64,000 nt of DNA, taken from the NCBI GenBank assembly GCA_963773835.1, contig CAVZCQ010000003.1, forward strand, positions 310,001-374,000. Direction: 5' to 3'. Shown piece after piece: positions 1-8,838 of this stretch. Position numbers and translations under genes: made by a program. Source of the stretch: JOPF136 sp963773835 (GTDB lineage Bacteria > Acidobacteriota > Terriglobia > Acidiferrales > UBA7541). The notes under the pieces were generated by a model. The model saw only the letters and a list, made by a program, of their open reading frames with translations. It did no database searches and was not told where the DNA came from. Numbering within the stretch: position 1 is the stretch's first letter; the number at the start of each line of letters is the position of its first letter.

Positions 1-367
1 CAGGCGAGAGATCAGCTTCCTGATCCATGGCCTCTAAACGGCCAATCATCTGCAGGAGAAGGGAGAGTGCTGCTTCTGTGGATGGCCCCTTGCGCTGGGC
101 CACATCATTGCTGATGGCGGAGTTGTAGACATCCCATGCCGCTCCCCCAAGATAAGACATCTTGGTGGACAGCGTGAATCTTCCGATGTAGGAGCGCAAC
201 ATTCCAAGCTGCCCCGCCAAGCTGTCCATTTGCTCCTGCAACACCGGGAGGTTTCGCACTGGAAAGTCTGGAATGGGTTGCTGAAGTGACCTCTGCCACA
301 GGTCGAAGTGATCGTGTAATTCGTGATGGAACTTTCTAACTCTTGCAACCAGCTCGTGAACCTTCAT
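1..367 (-). CDS. Hypothetical protein, C-terminus beyond window edge
   Basis: An open frame on the minus strand starts with ATG at 367-365 and runs off the left edge without a stop, giving about 122 residues. The start reads MKVHELVARVRKFHHELH and the composition is that of a soluble, largely helical protein rich in Leu, Gln, His and Arg, with no signal peptide or membrane segment. The other frames here give Cys/Ser/Pro-rich, implausible translations. I do not recognise the family. It lies just upstream of, and in the same direction as, nothing identifiable within the window. Confidence 0.55.
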   Translation of the reverse strand, partial: MKVHELVARVRKFHHELHDHFDLWQRSLQQPIPDFPVRNLPVLQEQMDSLAGQLGMLRSYIGRFTLSTKMSYLGGAAWDVYNSAISNDVAQRKGPSTEAALSLLLQMIGRLEAMDQEADLSP

Positions 368-401
368 CCTTGCTCTCTCATAAACGAAAGCGATATTTCA
401 T

Positions 402-3353
402 TCACACCAGCGGTTCGCCGCAGTGTTCCGCGATGGCCGCGCGCGCCGCGTCGCGCAGCCGGAGGATTTCATGCCAGTCGCGCTCTGCTGGATTTGGATA
501 GATGGGCGGGCACACGGTCAGCGTGACGCGCCCCGGTTTCGCTAGGACGGTCGTGTCCGGCAGCACCTCGCGCGTGCCCCGCAGCGCGATCGGCAGCACC
601 GGGCATCCGCTGGCCACCGCCGATTTGAACGCGCCGAGCTGGAACGGCCGCAGCCCCGGCGCGGGCGTGAACGTTCCCTCGGCAAATATCAGGATGGACT
701 CGCCGCGCACCAGCGCCTCTTCCAGCTCGTCCGCCTGCTTCAGCCGCGCCTCACGGTCTTCGCGCACGAACGAAAAATAGCCCAGTTTCTTCAGGATTCC
801 TCCGATGAACGGGTACGACATCACTTCCTGTTTAGCCACAAAGCGGTAGCGGTAGGCGCCCAGCAGAGCGAGTAAAACGACAGCGTCCGTGAAGCTCGCG
901 TGGTTCGACACGATCAGCAGCCCGCCGCGCGAAGCCTGGCCCCACCGCGTGGCCAGCTCTTCCAAATGCTCCTCGCCGACGATTTCGATGGGAGTCCCGA
1001 TCAGCCGGAAAAAGGCTCGATTCAATGCCCGGCTGATGCGCGCGCCCAGCGGCCGGCTCGGAATGATGTGCAGTTCGGCCCACACCGTCATCGCCAGCAG
1101 CGCCACCATCACCAGGAAATAGACGCCGTAGAGCGCTTCGACCGCGCGGCGGACGAGGCCGGCAACCTGCTTCGGCGCCGACCGCGCCGCGAGCCGCGAC
1201 ACCTGCAACCAAGCGGGCGGCCGTCCCTGATGCAGCCGGCCTTCACGGAAGAGACTCCTGGTGGCCTCGCGGCGGAGTTTGCCGCTGGAAGTTTTGGGCA
1301 CGGCGCCGGCCGGGACCATTTCCACGTCGTCGGGGGGCATGCCCACGCCCTCTGCGACGCGCTCGCGAATTCCCGCGGCTATTTCCTCGCGGCGCGCCGG
1401 GTCGCGCTCCGCGGTTTCCGCCACCACCACCAGGCGTTCCGTCCCGCTCGTTTCGTCCACCATCCCGAACGCCACCACGCACCCTTTGCGCACGCCCGGA
1501 GCCGCGGCGGCGAGTTCCTCGATCTCATGCGGATACAGATTGCGGCCCGCTTTGATGATGATGTCCTTCGCGCGCCCGGTGATGAAGATTTCGCCGTCGG
1601 CAAAATAGGCCCGGTCGCCGGAATCGAGCCACCCTCCCTCGCGGAGAAGTTCGGCGGTGGCTGTGGCATTGCGGTAGTAGCCGGAAGTGGCGGAGGGGCT
1701 GCGGAACCACAGGCGCCCTTCTACGCGCTCCGGCACATCGCAGCCAGTGTCGTCCACGATGCGCACTTCGTTGTCCGCGATCGGGAAGCCCGCGGAGACG
1801 AACCCGGCGACGGCAGGGTCGACCGCCTCCAGCTCGCGCCTGCCGGACCCGCCGTTCGACGACGGCGGCGGCGCGGGAGCCCCGACCGGAACGGCGCGGC
1901 CGTCGTTTTCCAGCGCGGCGCGGTCCAGCCAATCCACGCGCCAGCCGCGCATCGGCGGCGTGAAGCTGACGGCTACGGAATTTTCGGCCAGCCCGTACAC
2001 CGGCATCAGCGCGCGCCGGTCGAACCCGTACCGGCCAAACCGGGCTGCAAACCGCTCGAGCGTCGAGGGATTCACGGGCTCGGCCCCGTTCAGCATGTAA
2101 CGCATGGAGGAAAGATCCAGCCCCTCGATGCGCTCGTCGGGCACTTTCCGCACGCACAACTCGTACGCGAAATTGGGCGCCGCGGTCACCGTGCCGCGAT
2201 GCTCGTGGATGGCCCACAGCCAGCGTTCCGGCCGGGTGAGAAACGCGAGCGGGGACATCAGCGAGAGCGGAGCGCCGGCATACATCGGGCCCAACCAGGC
2301 GCCGATGAGGCCCATGTCGTGGTAGAGCGGGAGCCAGCTTACGGCGCGGTCCGCCGGATTCATTTTCACCACGGAGAGGATGGCGCGGAGGTTTGCCAGC
2401 AGGTTTGCATGGGTCAGCGTGACCCCCTTTGGGTCGCCGGTGCTGCCGGAGGTGTACTGGAGGAAGGCAATGTCGGAGCTGGAGACGTGGCGCGCGCCCG
2501 AGAGCTGTCCCGGTCGCGTTCCCAGGACGGCAATCTGCGCGGCGGTGACGACCCGGCGAAGCGAAGGGACCCGGGGTTCGAGCAGGCGTGCCACCTTTTC
2601 GGCGCGGCCGAACGTAATGATGGTGGTCACTTCCGCGCTCCGCAGGATGGCGGCCTGCCGCGCCGCGTACTCCTCGATGCGGTTTGCGCGCACGGGAGGA
2701 TAAATGGGCACCGGAATGGCCGCGGCCATCTGTGCGCCCAGGAAAACGTGGAAGAAGTCCACCGAGGTGGGCAGCAGGATGGCCACACGGTCGCCGGGGG
2801 CCACCCCTACGTTCTCCATCCCGCGGGCGAACATGGTGACGCGCTCGAACAGGGCGCCATAAGTGATGTCCGTGATCCGGCCGCTGTCTTCCCGCAGGTG
2901 GAGGTGAAGCCGCGAGGGTTCGGCGCGCGCACGGCGGCGGAGGACGTCCAGAAGGGTCTCTGCCGAATCGAGAGCTAATTCTTCGGCCGTTGCGGCATTT
3001 TCACGGTCCGCAAAACGGGTGTGCTGGTCGGTGACGCTTCCGTTGCGGCTCTGGCCGAGTTGGAGTTCGAGGGCGGCGATCACGTCGCCCACGGTATTGG
3101 CCTCGGCGAACAGTTCGTCGGGGGGTCGGATATGGAACGCATCGCCGGCCCGCACGATCAGTTCGACGCGTTCCAGGCTCCCCAGGCCCAGGTCCCGCTC
3201 CAGGTGCAGAGCCTGGACGCTCTCCGCGTGGGCCGCGCTGCGGATCTCGTCGAGTCCCCGGTGGCTGCCCAGCTCGTCCAACAGCTCCTGGGCGATGTCC
3301 AGCACTCGATCCTGAAGGGTTAGACGGTCAACGCGTGTGGCGGCTGCGCTCAT
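402..3353 (-). CDS. Trifunctional ACP / fatty-acyl-AMP ligase / PlsC-type acyltransferase fusion
   Basis: 983 residues with three visible parts. Residues 1-100 look like an acyl carrier domain: DLGLGSLERVEL places the phosphopantetheine Ser at about 59. Residues 130-700 are an ANL-superfamily adenylating enzyme with the P-loop YTSGSTGDPKG at 300-310 and the late motif GRAKDIIIKAGRNLYPHEIEE, typical of fatty-acyl-AMP ligases. After a membrane-spanning stretch near 740-760 comes a 1-acylglycerol-phosphate acyltransferase domain with NHASFTD (HX4D) and FAEGTF. The family logic is activation of a fatty acid as acyl-AMP, loading on the cis ACP and transfer to a lipid acceptor at the inner membrane, similar in layout to Aas-type lysophospholipid reacylation but with its own ACP. 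The acceptor is not known. ATG start at 3353. Confidence 0.9.
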   Translation of the reverse strand: MSAAATRVDRLTLQDRVLDIAQELLDELGSHRGLDEIRSAAHAESVQALHLERDLGLGSLERVELIVRAGDAFHIRPPDELFAEANTVGDVIAALELQLGQSRNGSVTDQHTRFADRENAATAEELALDSAETLLDVLRRRARAEPSRLHLHLREDSGRITDITYGALFERVTMFARGMENVGVAPGDRVAILLPTSVDFFHVFLGAQMAAAIPVPIYPPVRANRIEEYAARQAAILRSAEVTTIITFGRAEKVARLLEPRVPSLRRVVTAAQIAVLGTRPGQLSGARHVSSSDIAFLQYTSGSTGDPKGVTLTHANLLANLRAILSVVKMNPADRAVSWLPLYHDMGLIGAWLGPMYAGAPLSLMSPLAFLTRPERWLWAIHEHRGTVTAAPNFAYELCVRKVPDERIEGLDLSSMRYMLNGAEPVNPSTLERFAARFGRYGFDRRALMPVYGLAENSVAVSFTPPMRGWRVDWLDRAALENDGRAVPVGAPAPPPSSNGGSGRRELEAVDPAVAGFVSAGFPIADNEVRIVDDTGCDVPERVEGRLWFRSPSATSGYYRNATATAELLREGGWLDSGDRAYFADGEIFITGRAKDIIIKAGRNLYPHEIEELAAAAPGVRKGCVVAFGMVDETSGTERLVVVAETAERDPARREEIAAGIRERVAEGVGMPPDDVEMVPAGAVPKTSSGKLRREATRSLFREGRLHQGRPPAWLQVSRLAARSAPKQVAGLVRRAVEALYGVYFLVMVALLAMTVWAELHIIPSRPLGARISRALNRAFFRLIGTPIEIVGEEHLEELATRWGQASRGGLLIVSNHASFTDAVVLLALLGAYRYRFVAKQEVMSYPFIGGILKKLGYFSFVREDREARLKQADELEEALVRGESILIFAEGTFTPAPGLRPFQLGAFKSAVASGCPVLPIALRGTREVLPDTTVLAKPGRVTLTVCPPIYPNPAERDWHEILRLRDAARAAIAEHCGEPLV

Positions 3354-3545
3354 CGGTTAGGACTGGGTACACAGACTCGAGGCCGGGATTGCCCTGTCCC
3401 GGGGCCGCGGGATTGGCCCAGCGTACCACGCCGGTAGCAGGCCAGCAATACGGCTTTGTGGAGGGGCCCCGGACCTGGACCCGCAGTGCAAACGGCAAAT
3501 GACTGATTTCCAAGCGCGGTGTCGGGCCGCCCTCCAGTCCGTGGC

Positions 3546-3567
3546 GGCCGGTACCCTAGTACCGGCC
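3546..3567. repeat. Perfect 9-bp inverted repeat, 4-nt loop
   Basis: GGCCGGTAC (3546-3554) is repeated in inverse orientation as GTACCGGCC (3559-3567) around CCTA. There is no T-run after it, so it is not a classic terminator. It lies about 110 bp before the possible small gene at 3675 and may be a 5' leader hairpin or an operator. Confidence 0.5.
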
Positions 3568-3674
3568 AGAATGTGACTCCCGGGCTATCGACTCCGCAGG
3601 CTCCCTTTGCGATTCTCCTAGGTGACGGCGGGCGGTACAGCGAAAGTAGCCAACGCCCTGGTCGGGAGCGGCAG

Positions 3675-3782
3675 ATGGTGCTAGCGGTTGGATTGAGCCT
3701 CTGCGCGGCGCTGCTGGTGATGGGCAAGTTGGCCCAGCCGGCAGCAGCAGTCGAGCGCCCCGGCGGAAGAAGGAGTAAGTAG
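3675..3782 (+). CDS. Possible 35-residue membrane or exported peptide
   Basis: ATG at 3675 is preceded by GGGAG six to seven bases upstream. The peptide begins MVLAVGLSLCAALLVMG, a single hydrophobic stretch followed by LAQPAAAVE, which resembles a signal-peptidase site, and ends in a basic tail (RPGGRRSK). A perfect rho-independent terminator follows 62 bp after the stop. No family is recognised. The terminator could equally serve a non-coding RNA. Confidence 0.25.
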   Translation: MVLAVGLSLCAALLVMGKLAQPAAAVERPGGRRSK

Positions 3783-3843
3783 GTCCGCACCAGCGGACAC
3801 CTGAATTCGATCTTCAACGAGTCCCTCCCCCATGTCCACCCCC

Positions 3844-3876
3844 GGCGGCCGGCTCCCCCCCGGCCGCCTTTTTTTT
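3844..3876 (+). terminator. Rho-independent terminator
   Basis: GGCGGCCGG (3844-3852) pairs perfectly with CCGGCCGCC (3860-3868) around a C-rich loop and is followed directly by eight T (3869-3876). It faces plus, against the flanking minus-strand genes, so it must end a plus-strand transcript that starts in the interval upstream. Confidence 0.8.
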
Positions 3877-4076
3877 GAGCTGTCGATTCCATTAGATTTC
3901 CAAGCCCGAGCACTACAGGCAGCGCCAGTCCGCATTTCTCACCGCCTTTCGGCAATTTTCGAAACACAGTCATGCCCGACGCTGCGGCGGAACTGGTTGC
4001 ATAGCGCCGGCGTCCCGCGCTGGCCCGAATTGTCTGCAGCGCGGAAAGCCGCTCTAGGAGTGGTAAGAAGTCGAGG

Positions 4077-4280
4077 CTAGCGCATCAGGCGGCGCGGCCG
4101 GTAGGCGCTCAGGGGCCGTGGCCGCATGCGCAGAGGTGCGAGCGGCGGCGGCACGTTTTGCAGCGGCGCCCCGCAGCAGGGGCACTGGGGCGCGTGGATT
4201 TCGGTCACGCGGATCCAGTGGCCGCGGGCCTCGCACACAGGATTAATGCATTGCACGGTCCAGCCAGGCAGATACTGCAT
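4077..4280 (-). CDS. Small zinc-ribbon protein
   Basis: 67 residues starting MQYLPGWTVQC. Two cysteine pairs, CINPVC and CPCC, separated by about 18 residues, form a rubredoxin-like zinc ribbon; the C-terminal third is Pro/Arg-rich and probably disordered. The start at 4280 is chosen because GGGGGAG lies four bases upstream; the upstream extension is compositionally unlike the rest. A good promoter (4352-4380) and a leader hairpin (4331-4349) precede it. The function is unknown. Confidence 0.65.
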   Translation of the reverse strand: MQYLPGWTVQCINPVCEARGHWIRVTEIHAPQCPCCGAPLQNVPPPLAPLRMRPRPLSAYRPRRLMR

Positions 4281-4673
4281 TATCTCCCCCTCTCCGCCAA
4301 GGCGGCAGAGTCCCCTGAAAAAGAGACGTGGCCCAGTCACAAACTGGGCGGATTCTCCACGCGAAATGCAGTAGTGTCAAGGAAAACATAACAATATGTA
4401 GTGGTCGGGTTACGGCGCCTCCGGGCTTTCCGTGCCCTGAAGGAGATTCCGAGACCAAACTCCGCGTTCCGTCAGCCCCTGCTGCCGCGAGACGGCCGGC
4501 CCATGTTTGCTGATAGGCCGCAACGCGCGGCGACTCACGCAGCTTCCCTGCTAAAATAGGTGCACCCCAGCTTCTCGGTCGCGCATGGGCAATTCTGAAA
4601 CCTCTGCTCGAGGCGCGAACTGCCCGGACCGGGAGCGACGCCCACGCCCCCGTCGGTCCCGAAGGAGAAAGAA
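4281..4673. other. Intergenic interval
   Basis: It holds the promoter of the minus-strand zinc-ribbon gene on its left side. An A/T-rich TAAAAT near 4553, ahead of the plus-strand gene at 4674, could be a -10 element, but I see no convincing -35. No gene is supported. Confidence 0.4.
4352..4380 (-). promoter_or_regulatory. Sigma-70-like promoter of the zinc-ribbon gene
   Basis: On the minus strand, TTGACA (4380-4375), a 17-bp spacer and GAGAAT (4357-4352). The predicted start lies near 4345 and the transcript would begin with a hairpin made of ACTGGGC and GCCCAGT (arms at 4343-4349 and 4331-4337 on the plus strand). The leader to the ATG at 4280 is about 65 nt. Confidence 0.5.
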
Positions 4674-6545
4674 ATGGATCGCCGCTGGTTCGGTGTCGCT
4701 GGATGCCTGCTGCTGGCTGGAATCACAATGCCGGGTTGCAGCGGGAGCAGCGCCATAGGGGTGGGAGTGAACCAGTCCCCGCCTACCATCACCTCGCAGC
4801 CCATGAACCAATTCGTGAATTTGGGCCAGCCCGCGACTTTTTCTGTGGCCGCCACGGGCACTCCTCCGCTCACCTACCAGTGGCGGGAGAACGGGGCGCC
4901 CATCAACGGGGCCACCTCCGCCAGTTACACCACCCAGCCCACCGTAGCCGGGGACAATGGCGACACCTTCAGCGTGACCGTGAGCAATCCGGCCGGGAGC
5001 CAGACCAGCAACACGGCAACGCTGACCCTGAACGGGATGGTCGCGGTGAACACGGATGTCACCACTTACAAGAACGATCTCGCCCGGACCGGGCAAAATC
5101 TCACCGAAAGCGTGCTGACCACCGCAAACGTCAACTCCACAAACTTTGGCCTGCGGCACAACCTACTCGTGACCGGCAAGGTAGACGCCCAGCCCCTCTA
5201 TCTCTCGCAGCTCAGCATTGGCGGGACTCCGCACAACGTGGTATTTGTGGCCACCGAGCACGACCTCGTGTACGCCTTCGATTCCGATAGCGCCGCGATG
5301 CTCTGGAGCGTTTCCGTAGCTGCCGGAGAATCTCCCAGCGACAACCGCGGATGCGACCAGGTCTCACCGGAAATCGGCGTCACCGCAACGCCGGTAATCG
5401 ATCGCAATGCCGGGTCGCACGGCATCATCTACGTCGTGGCCATGACCAAAGACAACGCCAGCAACTACCACCAGCGCCTGCACGCGCTCGATGTCACCAC
5501 CGGCGGCGAGCTCTTCGGCGGCCCGGTGGAAATCCAGGCTACGTACCCGAACGCGACCGGGCACACCACCTTCGACCCTGCGCAGTACAAGGAGCGGCCG
5601 GGCCTGCTTCTGCTGAACGGAATCGTCTTCACCATGTGGTCGTCCCATTGTGACGCCTCTCCTTACACCGCATGGATCCTGGGCTACAACCAGACGACGC
5701 TCGCGCAGGTGCGCCTGTTCAACCTGGCTCCCAACTCCAACGGCGGCGGACCTTCCATCTGGATGAGCGGCGGGGCGCCCGCGGTGGATTCCGCGGGCAA
5801 CATCTACGTGCTGGCCGCAAACGGAGTCTTTGATTCCTCCCTGACGAACGGCTTTCCGACCGCAGCAGACTACGGCAACGCATTTGTGAAAATGTCCACG
5901 ACAAACAACACGCTGGCCGTGGCGGATTATTTCGAAGAGGACACCGAAGTTTCGGAGAATGCCGCCGACACGGATCTCGGGTCCGGCGGTGCCATGGTGC
6001 TTCCGGACCTGAAGGACAGCAACGGCGTGACCCGCCATCTGGCCGTGGGCGCCGGAAAGGACAGCAACATTTACGTGGTCGACCGGGACAGCATGGGGAA
6101 ATTCAACGCCAATACGAACAACATCTGGCAGGAACTGGACGGCGTTCTTCCTGGCGGGATCTGGTCCACTCCCGCGTATTTCAACAATACCGTGTACTAC
6201 GGCGACGTGGGAAACACGCTGAAAGCCTTCACGATTACCAACGCCAGACTTTCCTCCTCGCCCGCGGCGCAGACGTCCACCCAATTCCCCTATCCGGGAA
6301 CTGCGCCCGCAGTTTCCGCCGATGGAAGCGCCAACGCCATCGTGTGGGCCGCGGAAAATTCGTCACCCGCCGTGCTCCACGCCTACAACGCTGCCAGCCT
6401 CGTCGAGCTGTACAACAGCGCGCAGGCCGCCGGAGGGCGCGACCAGTGCGGCAGCGGCAACAAGTTCATCACGCCCACGATTGCCGACGGCAAGGTGTTT
6501 CTCGGCACACAGAATTCCGTCTGCGTCTTCGGTTTGCTGCCCTAG
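4674..6545 (+). CDS. Exported Ig-like / PQQ-type beta-propeller protein
   Basis: 623 residues. A signal sequence (MDRRWFGVAGCLLLAGITMPGC) ends in a possible but weak lipobox at Cys22. Residues about 36-120 form an immunoglobulin-like fold (ITSQPMNQFVNLGQPATFSV ... YQWRENGAPI ... FSVTVSNPAG), often seen in acidobacterial surface proteins. The rest is a repeat-rich domain with short hydrophobic strands of the VVFVATEHDLVYAFDSDS and NIYVVDRDSMG type, as in PQQ-binding-like beta-propellers. Catalytic or cofactor residues cannot be assigned, so an enzymatic role is open. ATG at 4674 follows GGAGAAAGAA. Confidence 0.75.
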   Translation: MDRRWFGVAGCLLLAGITMPGCSGSSAIGVGVNQSPPTITSQPMNQFVNLGQPATFSVAATGTPPLTYQWRENGAPINGATSASYTTQPTVAGDNGDTFSVTVSNPAGSQTSNTATLTLNGMVAVNTDVTTYKNDLARTGQNLTESVLTTANVNSTNFGLRHNLLVTGKVDAQPLYLSQLSIGGTPHNVVFVATEHDLVYAFDSDSAAMLWSVSVAAGESPSDNRGCDQVSPEIGVTATPVIDRNAGSHGIIYVVAMTKDNASNYHQRLHALDVTTGGELFGGPVEIQATYPNATGHTTFDPAQYKERPGLLLLNGIVFTMWSSHCDASPYTAWILGYNQTTLAQVRLFNLAPNSNGGGPSIWMSGGAPAVDSAGNIYVLAANGVFDSSLTNGFPTAADYGNAFVKMSTTNNTLAVADYFEEDTEVSENAADTDLGSGGAMVLPDLKDSNGVTRHLAVGAGKDSNIYVVDRDSMGKFNANTNNIWQELDGVLPGGIWSTPAYFNNTVYYGDVGNTLKAFTITNARLSSSPAAQTSTQFPYPGTAPAVSADGSANAIVWAAENSSPAVLHAYNAASLVELYNSAQAAGGRDQCGSGNKFITPTIADGKVFLGTQNSVCVFGLLP

Positions 6546-6616
6546 ATCGGAACTTCGCCGCATGCAAGCCCGGGCACGCCCGCGCGCGCCCAACCCGGAG
6601 TATCCTAGTAGGAGTC

Positions 6617-7621
6617 GTGAAACGCATTCTGGAGTTCGGTGCGCGGGGCGTGCTCGCCATCGGCTGGGCGGCGCTCGCTGCCGTGTGCGTTTGGGCGCAG
6701 GATTTTGAGGGCGTCCACCCGCCAGCGAAGCCTGCCGACCGCGGGCCCGTGCTGGTCGAATTGTTCACCTCGGAAGGGTGCCCGCACTGTCCGGAAGCCG
6801 ACGCTCTGCTCGAAAAGTTATACACGGAACAGTCCGTCGAGGGTGCGCAAATCATCGCGCTCGAAGAGCACGTGGACTACTGGAACCGGCCGGCCTGGGT
6901 GGACCATTTTTCCTCCCCCTCCTTTACCCACCGCCAGCAGAGTTACGCGGACGCGATGGACCTCGATTCGCTCTATACCCCGCAGATGGTCGTGGACGGG
7001 CTGGTGGAAATGGTGGGCAACAACGCGAGCCGCGCACGCTCCACCATTTCCGCACTGGGGCGCGCGCCTCTTCCCGCCGTGCGCATCCTGGCAGCCCCCG
7101 TCGGCACGGGCGAAAAGAATGCGCCTGCGGGTCCGCGCGTCCGGCTGGAAGCCCGCGGCCTCGCGCCTGAATCGCCTGCCGACGTCTTTCTAGTAGTGGG
7201 GGAAGACAAACTGTTTTCGCGCGTAAACGGAGGCCGGAATTCCGGAGAGAGCTGGCCGCACTCCTGCATCGCCCGCACCTTCCATCTCGCGGGGAAACTG
7301 CCCGCCGGAAGCAGGGATGTATCCCTCCTCGTGAGCTTTGATTCCCCGCAGCCGGGCTGGCGGGTGCAAAATCTCCGCCTGATCGCGTTCGTACAGGAGG
7401 AAGAGAGCCGCCGCATCCTCGCTCTGGGCACGGTGCCGCTCGCCGGCTTCCTCCCGGCCGCAGGTGGCGCGGGGCAGCCGGCCGCGGGACTCGTCGCGCC
7501 GGATTCCTCTGGCCCAGTATCGAAAACCGCGGCGGGTTCATCCAATGCTTTGTGGACGCCCCATTCATCCAGCGCGAGGCAGGATCGCAACCGATCTGCG
7601 GAAGCGAGGGGCAAGCGGTGA
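6617..7621 (+). CDS. DUF1223 family protein (thioredoxin-like fold), exported
   Basis: 334 residues from a GTG start. A hydrophobic N-terminus (ARGVLAIGWAALAAVCVWAQ) is a signal peptide. The mature part begins with VLVELFTSEGCPHCPEAD, the CxxC-containing opening of DUF1223, followed by EEHVDYWNRPAWVDHF and SYADAMDLDSLYTPQMVVDG, both family hallmarks. A periplasmic redox or disulphide role is inferred from the fold only. The start is uncertain because AGGAG sits only two bases from the GTG. The stop overlaps the start of the next gene (GTGA). Confidence 0.8.
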   Translation: MKRILEFGARGVLAIGWAALAAVCVWAQDFEGVHPPAKPADRGPVLVELFTSEGCPHCPEADALLEKLYTEQSVEGAQIIALEEHVDYWNRPAWVDHFSSPSFTHRQQSYADAMDLDSLYTPQMVVDGLVEMVGNNASRARSTISALGRAPLPAVRILAAPVGTGEKNAPAGPRVRLEARGLAPESPADVFLVVGEDKLFSRVNGGRNSGESWPHSCIARTFHLAGKLPAGSRDVSLLVSFDSPQPGWRVQNLRLIAFVQEEESRRILALGTVPLAGFLPAAGGAGQPAAGLVAPDSSGPVSKTAAGSSNALWTPHSSSARQDRNRSAEARGKR

Positions 7622-8763
7622 AGATCGAGAAGCCGGATTGGCTGGAGCAGATGGAGGGCATCCTCGAGACTCTCAACGAGGGTGTGCTCATCGCCGACGA
7701 CTGCCAGCGCGTCCTTTTCATCAATGAAAGCATGGAGATTCTGTTGGGCTCCCCGCGATCTGCGGTCATCGGGAAGACCGCGGACGCCCTCTACAAGGGC
7801 AACGACTACGAGTACTTGCAGCAGCAGAGGGCTCTCGGCAAGCAGCAAGGCTTTAACCGCTTCGAATTTTTTGCTCCCCGCTCGGATGGAACTCGCGTGC
7901 CCGTGATCGTCAGCGCGCGCGAAGTGGAAGATCCCGACGGCCGCATGTTCGTCGTGGTCACCTTCACTGACATCACCGAGCAGAAAAAGGCCGAGCAGAG
8001 CCTCCGCGACGCCAACCTCCAGCTCCAGAAGCGCGCCGAAGAAATCCAGCGCGACCTGGTGCTCGCCGCACGCGTGCAGCAGAGCCTGGCGCCTCGCACC
8101 CTCGAGTGGGGCCGCGCCATCGTGGAGACCTATTACAAGCCGGTGCTCTCCATCGGCGGCGATTTCGGTCTGGTTTCCCCGCACGAGAAGCATCTGGACC
8201 TGCTGATTTGCGACGTCTCCGGCCACGGCATCAGCTCCGCCCTTCTGGCCAACCGGATTTACACGGAAACGGTCTCACTGCTGCGCGGCGGCACGCACAC
8301 CGGCAAACTGCTTCACCGGCTCAACGATTTTGTCGTGCAACAAATCGGCATCAGCGGCTTCATGTTCACCATGGCCGCGGCTCGCGTGGACGAAAGCGGG
8401 CGGCGGCTCACCTATGCGGCTGGCGGCCACCCGCCCGCGTTCCTGATTTCCTCTTCTGGCGAACTCCGGCAGCTCGAGCCGCGGTCCACCATCCTCGGCG
8501 CCATCGAGGACGCCGTTCCCGAAGAGGCCACCGACACCTACGAGCTTTCCCCCGGCGACCGTCTGATGATTTATTCCGACGGGCTCACGGAAGTGTGGGA
8601 CGCGCAGGAAGAAATGCTGGGCATCGAAGGACTGGCGGAGTTGGCAAAGCGCACCGCGCAGCTCCCCCTGCCCGCCATGCGCGAGGCCATCATCCGCGGC
8701 GTCGTCGGCTTCAGCGCCACCCCGGTCCACGACGATATGTCCCTCGTCCTCCTCCAGGTCTAG
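7618..8763 (+). CDS. PAS domain - SpoIIE/RsbU-type protein serine phosphatase
   Basis: 381 residues. Residues 5-120 are a PAS sensor (EGILETLNEGVLIADDCQRVLFIN), then a coiled linker (EQSLRDANLQLQKRAEEIQRDL), then a PP2C/SpoIIE domain with GGDFGLV, CDVSGHGISSALLA and YSDGLTEVWD, which supply the metal-binding Asp residues. Such enzymes dephosphorylate anti-sigma-antagonist proteins in partner-switching stress pathways. No anti-sigma factor or antagonist lies nearby. GTG at 7618 is chosen because GAGGGG precedes it and it overlaps the upstream stop as GTGA, which implies translational coupling to the DUF1223 gene. Confidence 0.85.
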   Translation: MKIEKPDWLEQMEGILETLNEGVLIADDCQRVLFINESMEILLGSPRSAVIGKTADALYKGNDYEYLQQQRALGKQQGFNRFEFFAPRSDGTRVPVIVSAREVEDPDGRMFVVVTFTDITEQKKAEQSLRDANLQLQKRAEEIQRDLVLAARVQQSLAPRTLEWGRAIVETYYKPVLSIGGDFGLVSPHEKHLDLLICDVSGHGISSALLANRIYTETVSLLRGGTHTGKLLHRLNDFVVQQIGISGFMFTMAAARVDESGRRLTYAAGGHPPAFLISSSGELRQLEPRSTILGAIEDAVPEEATDTYELSPGDRLMIYSDGLTEVWDAQEEMLGIEGLAELAKRTAQLPLPAMREAIIRGVVGFSATPVHDDMSLVLLQV

Positions 8764-8838
8764 TCATCTATTTCGTACCCCCGGCACCGGCCCGCTGTAC
8801 CGCCGGCGTTGCGTCCTCCGGGTCCCGGCTCACGTCAG

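Larger units (their letters stand above)
3354..4076. other. Mostly non-coding interval with a possible small transcription unit
   Basis: This 720-bp gap between two minus-strand genes holds a 9-bp inverted repeat (3546-3567), a possible 35-residue reading frame (3675-3782) and a strong plus-strand terminator (3844-3876). Other frames translate to Pro/Arg/Gly-rich sequence with no family resemblance. The terminator needs a plus-strand transcript, so a small mRNA or a non-coding RNA is likely here. Confidence 0.4.

Noticed and set aside
46..348. Cys/Ser-rich 100-residue minus-strand frame at the left edge
   Set aside because: The frame shifted by one, starting at 367, gives a normal-looking protein that runs off the edge.
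900..2978. 692-residue plus-strand frame opposite the ACP/ligase fusion
   Set aside because: Composition is His/Arg/Gly-rich shadow coding of a GC-rich gene; the minus-strand frame has all family motifs.
3519..3680. Known riboswitch classes (c-di-GMP-I, cobalamin) upstream of the small frame
   Set aside because: Key conserved blocks such as GGGCAAACC or the B12 box are absent on both strands.
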